Assembly: GCF_001500025.1 (NCBI RefSeq) | Contig: NZ_LQIW01000016.1 | Location: 1 to 64,000 of the forward strand | Length of the DNA stretch: 64,000 nucleotides | Origin: Mycobacterium sp. IS-1590 | GTDB lineage: Bacteria > Actinomycetota > Actinomycetes > Mycobacteriales > Mycobacteriaceae | Reading direction: 5' to 3' | In this document: positions 40,674 to 50,198 of the stretch, piece after piece | Numbering within the stretch: the stretch's first letter is position 1 | Layout: every line of letters begins with the position of its first letter | The notes under the pieces: model-generated | Told to the model about the DNA's origin: nothing | Database searches by the model: none | What the model saw: only the letters and a program-made list of their open reading frames with translations | Translations under genes and position numbers: made by a program

Positions 40674-41327
40674 TCAGAACGTGGCAGCGATCCGCGCCGC
40701 CACATCCGTCGCCACCGATAGCGACACCGGATCCGAGGCCGCCGAATAGCGGTCGGCGGCAGGGTCGTAGGTCGCGCCCGCGATGGACCCGTGATCGGCC
40801 TCCAGCACGACGCACGAGACGGGCCAACCGTTGCGCGACAGTGTTTCGGCGAAGTCGCGGCTCGCGTCGACGGGAATGACATCGTCGTGCGCGCCGTGCA
40901 ACAGCGTGAACGGAACTGGGTGGCCGTCCAGCTGACCGGGCAATGGGGAGCCGCTGATGGGGTCGGCGACCATGAATGCCCCCGCAAGGCAGACGCTGTG
41001 GGCGACACCGAACTCACGGGAGTGGACCACCAGACCGGCCGCCGCCAGGCCACCCATCGACCAGCCGACCACCACGAGCGGCTGATCGCCGGCGTGCTCT
41101 CGGGCATGCGAAGCCGACGCCAGCAGGTCGGCCCGCCCACGATCGTCGGCGTGCGAATCCCAATCGGCCAGCACCACCGACAACCCGTGCCCGTGCACCC
41201 GTTCGGCCAACGGCCGCATCACGGTGCGCGAATCGGTCTGCGCGCCGTGCCACATCAGGACTGTCGCGTGCGCCGCATCGCCGAAGATGTCCGCGGACCG
41301 GCCGGGGGAGTATTCGACGGTGTGCAT
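40674..41327 (-). CDS. Alpha/beta hydrolase (dienelactone-hydrolase-like)
   Basis: A 217-aa cytoplasmic hydrolase. It has VLMWHGAQTDSRTVMRPLAE at the oxyanion site, the nucleophile elbow VVGWSMGGLAA, the acid in LLHGAHDDVIPVDASRD, and a catalytic His in LEADHGSIAG. The size and the HGAHDDVIP motif fit small esterase/dienelactone-hydrolase types. The start MHTVEYSP at 41327 is preferred to an in-frame start 33 bases upstream. Its stop lies 1 base from the end of the convergent secreted-protein gene. Confidence 0.75.
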   Translation of the reverse strand: MHTVEYSPGRSADIFGDAAHATVLMWHGAQTDSRTVMRPLAERVHGHGLSVVLADWDSHADDRGRADLLASASHAREHAGDQPLVVVGWSMGGLAAAGLVVHSREFGVAHSVCLAGAFMVADPISGSPLPGQLDGHPVPFTLLHGAHDDVIPVDASRDFAETLSRNGWPVSCVVLEADHGSIAGATYDPAADRYSAASDPVSLSVATDVAARIAATF

Positions 41328-41363
41328 CAACCTATAGTGCCCCGGTAGCCCGAGGACCAATCG

Positions 41364-42101
41364 TCAACGCGCGTACTTGTCCACGAACCGGCGCAGGAGC
41401 ATCTGCGGATAACGGACATCCCATTGCCGGGCAGCCGATTTGAGCGCTTCGGCGGATTCCGGCGGAAAGTAGCCGTGGTCCTTGTAGACGTTGATCCGGG
41501 TGAGCAGGCCGTCGAGATCCAGTTCGGGGTGGAACTGCGTGGCGTACACGTGGCGGCCCACCCGGAAGGCTTGCACCGGGCAGTCCGGTGACGACGCGAG
41601 GCGTTCGACTCCGGGTGGTAGCGAGGTCGCACCTTCCCGATGTCCGCCGTAGGCGTCGAAGACGTCGGGCACCTCGGCGAAGAGTTCATCCTCGCGGCCC
41701 GCGGCGGTGACGGTGACGGTGAGCCCACCGACCGGTTCTGGATGTGTCCGGTCCACGGTGGCGCCGATGACGGTCCCGAGCGTGCCGACGCCGTAACAGC
41801 AGCCGAGGAACGGGAAGTCGCGATCGACGATGCGCCCGATGAGTTCCAACAACTCCGCCTCGACCCGCTGCTGCGTCGCCGACTTCACCTCGACGGGATC
41901 GCTGACGTTGTAGGGGCCGCCTCCGAGGATGATTCCGGACCAGTCGTCGAGGTCGATGCGTCCCAGCGTCTCGTGAGTCAATCGGATCCGCCGCATACCG
42001 GTGCCGTCCAGGCCGGCGAACCGCATCATCGCCCGGTATTCGTCCTCGGCGGCTTCGTCCTCTCCGCGGATGGAGAGCAACAGGAAGGGCGCAGAAAGCA
42101 C
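41364..42101 (-). CDS. Class I glutamine amidotransferase-like protein
   Basis: A 245-aa GATase1 domain protein. The nucleophile elbow is FLGCCYGVGTLG (Cys). The catalytic His and Glu lie in YATQFHPELDLDG. The oxyanion region is SGIILGGGPYNVSD. Stand-alone members include GMP-synthase-like glutaminases. In mycobacteria their partner is usually unknown. The start is a GTG at 42101 (LSAPFLLLSIRGED follows). It is downstream of katG on the same strand, with a hairpin in between, so co-transcription is uncertain. Confidence 0.78.
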   Translation of the reverse strand: MLSAPFLLLSIRGEDEAAEDEYRAMMRFAGLDGTGMRRIRLTHETLGRIDLDDWSGIILGGGPYNVSDPVEVKSATQQRVEAELLELIGRIVDRDFPFLGCCYGVGTLGTVIGATVDRTHPEPVGGLTVTVTAAGREDELFAEVPDVFDAYGGHREGATSLPPGVERLASSPDCPVQAFRVGRHVYATQFHPELDLDGLLTRINVYKDHGYFPPESAEALKSAARQWDVRYPQMLLRRFVDKYAR

Positions 42102-42103
42102 GA

Positions 42104-42134
42104 CACCCCGCGAGCCCGGTGAGCCCGCGGGGTG
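42104..42134 (-). terminator. Hairpin after katG
   Basis: CACCCCGCG (42104-42112) pairs perfectly with CGCGGGGTG (42126-42134) around a 13-base loop, 33 bases beyond the katG stop. A few T-rich bases follow on the minus strand. It probably ends the furA-katG transcript. Confidence 0.6.
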
Positions 42135-42167
42135 CCGCATGCCGTTACCGACGATCCGACTCGCCTG

Positions 42168-44429
<2,262 letters not shown>

Positions 44430-44444
44430 TTAACTGGGCTGTGA

Positions 44445-44900
44445 TCACGGTTGTGATCGGGAAACCTGCGATACCAAGCACTCTGGGCACAAACCCCAAT
44501 AGATGACCTCTGCCTCGTCGAGCACGAAGCCGTCCAACGCGCCCTGGGCGTCCGACGGCGTCAGGCAGGGCGCTTCGCCGATGGCGCAGTCGATGTCGGC
44601 GATGACGCCGCACGACCGGCAGACGACGTGATGATGGTTGTCGCCCACACGCGACTCGTAGCGGGCGACTGAACCGGACGGCTGGATCTTCCGCACCAGC
44701 CCCGCGCTGGTGAGCGCGGCGAGCACGTCGTAAACGGCTTGCCGCGAAACGTCGGGCAGAGCGCGACGCACCGCGCCGAAAATCGACTCGGTATCGGCGT
44801 GGGGGTTGCCGTAAACCGCCTCCAGCACCGCGAGCCGCGGGCGGGTCACACGAAGATCGGCGGCGCGTAGCCGATCCGCGTAATCAGGCGTGGGGGACAC
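44445..44900 (-). CDS. furA: FurA, ferric uptake regulator-family repressor of katG
   Basis: A 151-aa Fur-family protein. The winged helix (about 10-85) contains TRPRLAVLEAVYGNPHADTESIF and SRQAVYDVLAALTSAGLVRKI. The metal/dimerisation domain has HHHVVCRSCGVIADID and a second Cys pair near the end (GLCPECLV), which fits a structural zinc site. In mycobacteria FurA represses furA-katG and releases on peroxide. It starts at GTG directly downstream of a strong promoter, so the mRNA is leaderless. Confidence 0.95.
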   Translation of the reverse strand: MSPTPDYADRLRAADLRVTRPRLAVLEAVYGNPHADTESIFGAVRRALPDVSRQAVYDVLAALTSAGLVRKIQPSGSVARYESRVGDNHHHVVCRSCGVIADIDCAIGEAPCLTPSDAQGALDGFVLDEAEVIYWGLCPECLVSQVSRSQP

Positions 44901-44906
44901 GCTGCC

Positions 44907-44935
44907 AATATGCTCTGTTTTCTGGAATCAGTCAA
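44907..44935 (-). promoter_or_regulatory. furA-katG promoter (leaderless)
   Basis: On the minus strand TTGACT (44930-44935), a 17-base spacer and CATATT (44907-44912) stand 6 bases before the GTG of furA. Transcription should start at the initiator codon itself. The AT-rich spacer ATTCCAGAAAACAG agrees with the conserved mycobacterial FurA-binding region as I remember it, so FurA would bind over the promoter. Confidence 0.8.
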
Positions 44936-45178
44936 GAGTTGGTTTGGCGGCGTGTCGCACACGTATCCGCCGATGTTGCTGTCACTGCCAAAGTCCATCG
45001 TTACCAACGCTTCTCGACTTCGCACACCATCCCGAGCGCACTTTTCGGACGTGAACCGCGCCAAGACCCGCTGGTACCCTTCGGTGGCTGCCGGGGTCTG
45101 TGGTCAGGGGAGCGACCACCCGGTGAGCCCCTATCAGGCGAGATCGAACAAACGACGACCTTCGGCGAAGAGAGTGTT

Positions 45179-46396
45179 GTGCGCACCGGCGAAATCAAGG
45201 CCCTTTCCGGCCTGCGCATCGTCGCCGCCGTATGGGTGGTGCTCTTTCACTTCCGACCACTGCTAGAGCAGTCGGTGCCCGGGTTTCGCTCGGCGTTCGC
45301 CCCGTTGCTCAACTGTGGGGCCCAAGGGGTCGACCTGTTCTTCATGCTCAGCGGCTTCGTGCTGACGTGGAACTATCTCGATCGCATGGGACCGTCGTTC
45401 GAGTGGCGAGCCACCGTGCGCTTCCTGTGGCTTCGACTGGCCCGCGTCTGGCCGGTGTACCTGGTGACGATGCATCTGGCGGCGCTGTGGATCATCTTCA
45501 CCCTGCAGGTCGGGCATGTGCCGTCACCGGCGGCCGAGACCCTGACCGCCACGAACTATCTGCGCCAGGCGCTGATGGTCCAACTGTGGTTCGTGCCTTA
45601 TTTCGACGGCTCCAGCTGGGACGGACCCGCATGGTCGATCAGTGCCGAGTGGCTGGCCTATCTGCTGTTCGGCGGCCTGATCCTGGTGATTTTCCGCATC
45701 GCACGGTCGACGCGGGCGCGGGGCCTGATCGCGCTGGCCTTCGTTGCCGTGATGCCGCCGATCCTGCTCTTACTGGCGTCCGGGCAGTTCTACACCCCGT
45801 GGAGTTGGCTACCGCGCATCGTCATGCAATTCACCGCGGGCGCCCTGATCGCCGCGGCGGTGCGCAGGCTCGACCCGAGCGAGCAGGCGCGGCGCGCCGC
45901 CGGGTACGCCGCACTGCTTCTGGGCGTCGCGATCGTCGCAATCCTCTACCGACTCGACGCGCATCCGCTGCCCAAGATCGCCGACGGCGCCGGTCTTGTC
46001 GACGTACTGTTCGTGCCTCTGCTGTTCACGTTGGCCATCGGCGCCGGGTCCGTGCCCTGGCTTCTTTCGCGGAGGCCGATCGTGTACCTGGGCCACATAT
46101 CGTTCAGCCTCTACATGGTCCATGAGCTGGTGCACACCACCTGGAACTGGATGGTGCAGCAATTCGGACTGCGGCTGTCGTCGGACGTCACGGGCAAGCT
46201 CATAATGGTTGCCTTGCTTGCTACCGCGCTGATCGGCGCGGTCATGCTGTACCACCTTGTCGAGGAGCCCGCCCGGAAATGGATGCGCAGCATGATGAAC
46301 GGCCCCGTCGCTTCGACACCGGATGCGACCGGCAGGCTGCACACCATGTCCCGCGCGCGCGAACGCTCCGAGGTGATGACGGCCCGCGCCGGGTGA
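45179..46396 (+). CDS. Acyltransferase-3 (OafA/YrhL-type) membrane protein
   Basis: A 405-aa integral membrane O-acyltransferase with about ten TM helices. The family hallmark is the start GEIKALSGLRIVAAVWVVLFHF with the catalytic His in the first TM segment, then GVDLFFMLSGFVL and LGHISFSLYMVHELVH. Such proteins move acetyl or other acyl groups from the cytoplasm onto cell-envelope glycans or lipids. The GTG at 45179 is chosen because the family motif follows at once. The stop overlaps the start of an SGNH lipoprotein by one base (TGATG), which suggests that the two act as an O-acylation pair. Confidence 0.82.
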   Translation: MRTGEIKALSGLRIVAAVWVVLFHFRPLLEQSVPGFRSAFAPLLNCGAQGVDLFFMLSGFVLTWNYLDRMGPSFEWRATVRFLWLRLARVWPVYLVTMHLAALWIIFTLQVGHVPSPAAETLTATNYLRQALMVQLWFVPYFDGSSWDGPAWSISAEWLAYLLFGGLILVIFRIARSTRARGLIALAFVAVMPPILLLLASGQFYTPWSWLPRIVMQFTAGALIAAAVRRLDPSEQARRAAGYAALLLGVAIVAILYRLDAHPLPKIADGAGLVDVLFVPLLFTLAIGAGSVPWLLSRRPIVYLGHISFSLYMVHELVHTTWNWMVQQFGLRLSSDVTGKLIMVALLATALIGAVMLYHLVEEPARKWMRSMMNGPVASTPDATGRLHTMSRARERSEVMTARAG

Positions 46397-47133
46397 TGAC
46401 GCTTCTGGCGACCGTGTTCTCGCGGCCGTACACCGGCGCGCTCAGGAGCGCCCTGACCGTGGCGCTGGCGGTGGCCGTCCTCGTGGTCACCGGTTGTCAG
46501 CACTCGAAGCCGGTGGAGCACAAGGAGATCGACGCGCTCAGCTTCGCGCTCAACCGGATCGCGGTGATCGGCGATTCGTACACGACCGGCGGGCCCGAAG
46601 GCGGTCTCGGTGAGAAATCGTGGACCACTCAGGCCTGGCAGATCCTGGCCGAACAGGGGCTGTCCACCACTGCGGTGGTCGGCGCCGAGGGTGGGGCCGG
46701 GTACGGCACCCGGGGTAATCGGGGCAGCCTCTTCGAGGATTTGACCGCTGCGACGGTCAAACCCGACGACACGCTGGTGGTGTTCTTCGGTTCGCGCAAC
46801 GACCAGAATGTCGACCCGACACAGTTGTCGGTCCTGGTGTACGGCACGTTTCTGTTGGCGCGGCGCATCGCGCCGTCCGCGCTCTTCCTGGTGATCGGGC
46901 CGCCATGGCCGACGGCTGACGTGCCCGCCGCGGTGGTACGCATCCGCGACACACTCAAATATCAGGCCGAACTGGCGGGCGCGACGTTCGTCGATCCGAT
47001 CGCGGAGCGGTGGTTCGTGGACCGGCCCGAGCTGATCGGCCCCGACGGTGTGCATCCCACCGACGCCGGTCACACCTATATGGCGGAAAAGATTGCGCCG
47101 TTGATCGGCGCGCAACTGCCGCGGCGTGTCTGA
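46396..47133 (+). CDS. SGNH/GDSL hydrolase-like lipoprotein
   Basis: A 245-aa exported lipoprotein. The signal peptide ends in the lipobox VLVVTGC. The SGNH blocks are present: GDSYTTGG (Ser), a Gly in the GAGYG-type block, FFGSRND (Asn), and GVHPTDAGH (Asp and His). Many acyltransferase-3 proteins carry or pair with an SGNH domain that performs the extracytoplasmic half of acetyl transfer. The overlap with the preceding acyltransferase-3 gene supports such a partnership here. Confidence 0.8.
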   Translation: MTLLATVFSRPYTGALRSALTVALAVAVLVVTGCQHSKPVEHKEIDALSFALNRIAVIGDSYTTGGPEGGLGEKSWTTQAWQILAEQGLSTTAVVGAEGGAGYGTRGNRGSLFEDLTAATVKPDDTLVVFFGSRNDQNVDPTQLSVLVYGTFLLARRIAPSALFLVIGPPWPTADVPAAVVRIRDTLKYQAELAGATFVDPIAERWFVDRPELIGPDGVHPTDAGHTYMAEKIAPLIGAQLPRRV

Positions 47134-47154
47134 TCCGTTTTATCGTTGCTGATC

Positions 47155-48504
47155 GTGCGACTCGGTGGACGCCTGTATCAGCTGCTGACCCGGGTGATGT
47201 CGCTGCGCATCATCGTGATCGTCGCGGCGCTGTCGGTGGTCGCGCTGGTGATCACGCTGGGTGCGTGGGTGTGGTTCGGCGTCACCAACGACCAGTACAG
47301 CCAGCTGGACCGTCGCCTCGACTCGGTGAGCAGCCTCGGGGACATCAGCGAGCTGCTGCGCACCGCGCAACAAGCCGACCTGAACCCGCCGATCCCGGAC
47401 GGCGGGCTGGTACGCACCGCCCGCGTCGACGGGATCACGGTCTCCATACCGGAGAACATCGTGTTGCCGCGGTTCGACGTCGGTTACGCCGACACCACCA
47501 TCGACGGCGTCGAATACCGGGTCCGGACCTTCACCGCCGGCGAAGCCCTGATCGCGATCGGCGCGCCGCTGGCCGAGACTCAGCGCCGCATCGACGAACT
47601 GCACCGACGCGTGCTGCTGATCTGCGGCGGCGTCATCGTCGGCACCGTGCTGGTCGGCTGGGTCATGTGGTCGATCATGATCAACCCGTTCCGGTTGTTG
47701 GCCCAGCAGGCGCGCGCGATCAACGCCCAGTCCAAACCCGACGAGGTTCAAGTGCGCGGCGTGCAGGAGGCCGTCGAGATCGCCGAAGCCGTCGAGGGGA
47801 TGCTCGCCCGCATCGGCGACGAACAGCAGCGCACGCGAGCGGCACTGGAGTCGGCCCGAGACTTCGCCGCGGTCGCCTCGCACGAACTTCGCACGCCGCT
47901 GACCGCGATGCGCACCAACCTCGAGGTTCTCTCCACGCTCGAGATGCGTGACGAGCAACGTCAAGAGGTGATCGCCGACATCATGCGCACCCAGAGCCGG
48001 ATCGAGGCGACACTGACCGCGTTGGAGCGGCTCGCACAGGGCGAACTGACCACCGTCGACGACTTCGTTCCCGTCGACATCACCGAACTGCTGGACCGGG
48101 CCGCACACGACGCGATGCGCAACTATCCCGGCCTGAAGGTGTCGCTGTCGTCGACGACGACGGTCCTCATGGTGGGATTGCCCGCCGGGCTGCGGCTCGT
48201 CGTCGACAACGCGATCACCAACGCGATCAAGCACGGCGGCGCAACCGAAATCCGGCTCGGCGCAGTGGCTTCCGGCGAAGGCGTACAGATCACCGTCGAC
48301 GACAACGGTTCCGGGATACCCGAGGGGGAACGCGCCGCCGTATTCGAGCGATTCTCCCGTGGCTCGACGGCGGCGCGATCCGGATCGGGGCTCGGGCTCG
48401 CACTGGTGGCCCAGCAGGCCGAGCTACACGGAGGCACCGCTGCGATGGAGGCCAGCCCACTCGGCGGGGCCCGGTTGGTGTTACGCCTGCCCGCGCCGAG
48501 CTGA
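47155..48504 (+). CDS. PrrB-like sensor histidine kinase (orphan)
   Basis: A 449-aa membrane kinase. It has TM1 (about 17-45), an extracytoplasmic sensor region (about 46-155), TM2 (about 160-180) and a HAMP-like linker. The HisKA domain carries the phosphorylated His in ASHELRTPLTAMRTNLEVLS, and the HATPase domain has an N box (DNAITNAIKHGG), DDNGSG and GSGLGLALVAQQ. The C-terminal half agrees closely with my memory of M. tuberculosis PrrB, while the sensor half is more divergent. No response regulator gene is adjacent. The GTG at 47155 is chosen over a TTG at 47146. Confidence 0.85.
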   Translation: MRLGGRLYQLLTRVMSLRIIVIVAALSVVALVITLGAWVWFGVTNDQYSQLDRRLDSVSSLGDISELLRTAQQADLNPPIPDGGLVRTARVDGITVSIPENIVLPRFDVGYADTTIDGVEYRVRTFTAGEALIAIGAPLAETQRRIDELHRRVLLICGGVIVGTVLVGWVMWSIMINPFRLLAQQARAINAQSKPDEVQVRGVQEAVEIAEAVEGMLARIGDEQQRTRAALESARDFAAVASHELRTPLTAMRTNLEVLSTLEMRDEQRQEVIADIMRTQSRIEATLTALERLAQGELTTVDDFVPVDITELLDRAAHDAMRNYPGLKVSLSSTTTVLMVGLPAGLRLVVDNAITNAIKHGGATEIRLGAVASGEGVQITVDDNGSGIPEGERAAVFERFSRGSTAARSGSGLGLALVAQQAELHGGTAAMEASPLGGARLVLRLPAPS

Positions 48505-48522
48505 ACTCGCTACCATCCGAAA

Positions 48523-48954
48523 ATGGCCAAGCTCGAGTTGTCGCGTCAGCTCACGTTGAGCCCGCAGGAGGCGTGGGAGCACGTATCGGATCTCAACGCG
48601 CTGGGGGACTGGATGGTCATGCACGAGGGCTGGCGCGGCGAGCTGCCTGACGAGCTGACGGTCGGCACCACGATCGTGGGCGTCGCGGGGGCCAAGGGGT
48701 TGCGCAACCGCGTCACCTGGACCATCCAGAGGTTCGACCCACCCACGATGATCGAGGTCACCGGCAAGGGTGTCGGTGGAACCAGGTACGGGCTCACGAT
48801 GACGGTCGCGCCGACCGAAACCGGTTCGGCATTCACCCTCACGATGAATCTCGGGGGAGCGCCGCTGTTCGGACCCATCGGCGCGACGGCGGCGCGCGCG
48901 GTCAAGGGCGACATCGAACGTTCCATCCGCAGGTTCGAAGAGCTCTACGGCTGA
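48523..48954 (+). CDS. SRPBCC family protein, Rv0910-like
   Basis: A 143-aa START/SRPBCC-fold protein: an N-terminal strand and helix (MAKLELSRQLTLSPQEAWEHVSDL), NRVTWTIQRFDPP, and the C-terminal helix AARAVKGDIERSIRRFEELYG. It resembles M. tuberculosis Rv0910, reported as the toxin of the Rv0909-Rv0910 pair. No small antitoxin gene is seen next to it here, so toxin activity should not be assumed. A polyketide-cyclase or lipid-binding role is equally plausible. It follows the PrrB-like kinase by 18 bases and is probably co-transcribed. Confidence 0.72.
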   Translation: MAKLELSRQLTLSPQEAWEHVSDLNALGDWMVMHEGWRGELPDELTVGTTIVGVAGAKGLRNRVTWTIQRFDPPTMIEVTGKGVGGTRYGLTMTVAPTETGSAFTLTMNLGGAPLFGPIGATAARAVKGDIERSIRRFEELYG

Positions 48955-49279
48955 GCGGTCGGCTCCCGCGCTGCGCGATCCGATGAGCCGGCACATCTCG
49001 GCCCCGCGCACTGGGATCTCGCCCCCGCTTTGTTTGCCAGCAAAGTCTTGATCATGTCGATCAGGGATGGGCGTACCGCGTAACTTGCGGCAACCGCGAC
49101 TCGCCCTTTCGGTGGAGTTAATTAGCCTGGCTCCGCCTAGCTGCGGCAACAAGGCATTTTTCGTCGATTCTGGAAAAAATTTTGTTGATCATGCGCAGAG
49201 CTGGGTACGTCTCTCCACATCAATGTTGTCCAGATCACTCGGCGGCAGCAACGTCGACGTGCGCACACGGGAGAGAGCG
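48955..49279. other. Intergenic region upstream of the repeat-protein/M50 pair
   Basis: 325 bases without a convincing gene. Two copies of TTGATCATG occur (49048-49056 and 49185-49193) and two of TGCGGCAAC, about 135 and 60 bases apart. An AT-rich block (TGGAAAAAATTTTG, about 49171-49184) directly precedes the second TTGATCATG. This unusually AT-rich patch probably marks a promoter or regulator-binding region for the operon beginning at 49280. Confidence 0.45.
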
Positions 49280-50164
49280 ATGAGTATCCAGGGACTGACT
49301 CCAGAAGAACTCGCAGCCGAGGTGGCCACCGTGCTGCCGGACAAAGAGGTCGTCTCCATTCTCGACCTCAACGTCGACGTGGACGTCTTCCTCGACGTCG
49401 CCTCGCCGATCGATCTCGCCGTCGCGGCACAGCTCAACGTGGCAGCCCCGATCGACGCAGCGGCCGCAGCCAATGTGTTGTCTCAGGGCTCCACGGCCGG
49501 TGCCCTGGTCGAACAGTCGGCCGACGTCAACCAGATTCTCGAGGCCGATGCGACGGCGATCTCGACTCAGGACAGCGGCATCGACCAGACCGATGAGGCC
49601 GACGGCGATTCGGCCCCGCCACCCCCGGACGACGGCGGGACGGTCGAGATCGGAGACCTGGCCACTCTCGAGGGGCCGCTGCTCAATGTCAATGTGAACG
49701 TTGACCTCGACACCGACCTGGCCGCACCGATCGCAGGCGCAGTGGCAGCGAACGCGAACGTCGCGGCGCCGATCAGCGCCGCCGTGGCGGCCAACGTGCT
49801 GTCGGTCGATTCCGAGGCGGACGCCCTGTCCTACCAGGACGCCGTAGTCAACCAGGAACTGAGGGGCGAGACCTACGCGGGCGCGGACCAGACGTCCGAG
49901 ATCTTGCAGGGAACCAGCCAACCCGATGACGAGGACCCGACGAGTGGCACCGAGGCGATTTCGGCGCCCACCTCCGCCGGCGACTCCACCACCAGTTCCT
50001 TCAGTGGGTCGACCGGTGGCACCAGCACCGGTGACAGCACCAGCGGCGGGGACAGTGTCTCCACCTCCAGTGGCGGCACCTCCAGTGGCGGCACTTCGAG
50101 CGGCGGTGACAGCGGCGGTGACAGCGGCTCGGGTGGCAGCAGCGGCGGCGGTTCCGCCGGCTGA
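49280..50164 (+). CDS. Alanine/aspartate-rich duplicated-repeat protein with Ser/Gly tail
   Basis: A 294-aa protein without a classical signal peptide. The N terminus (SIQGLTPEELAAEVATVLPD) is amphipathic. Two homologous repeats follow. The first (about 30-80) has ILDLNVDVDVFLDVASPIDL, then AAQLNVAAPIDAAAAANVLS. The second (about 130-180) has LLNVNVNVDLDTDLAAPIAG, then AANANVAAPISAAVAANVLS. The last 80 residues are a low-complexity Ser/Gly/Thr tail. Similar mycobacterial proteins carry a loose peptidoglycan-binding label. It is 34 bases upstream of a polytopic M50-type protease gene and may be its substrate or partner. The ATG at 49280 follows a GGGAGAGA ribosome binding site. Confidence 0.65.
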   Translation: MSIQGLTPEELAAEVATVLPDKEVVSILDLNVDVDVFLDVASPIDLAVAAQLNVAAPIDAAAAANVLSQGSTAGALVEQSADVNQILEADATAISTQDSGIDQTDEADGDSAPPPPDDGGTVEIGDLATLEGPLLNVNVNVDLDTDLAAPIAGAVAANANVAAPISAAVAANVLSVDSEADALSYQDAVVNQELRGETYAGADQTSEILQGTSQPDDEDPTSGTEAISAPTSAGDSTTSSFSGSTGGTSTGDSTSGGDSVSTSSGGTSSGGTSSGGDSGGDSGSGGSSGGGSAG

Positions 50165-50198
50165 CGCTCGGCCTACTCACTGAACCGAGGGTGCCGAC

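Noticed and set aside
48523..48954. A toxin-antitoxin pair with the Rv0910-like protein as toxin
   Set aside because: No small antitoxin-like gene is adjacent; the upstream neighbour is a sensor kinase and downstream is non-coding.
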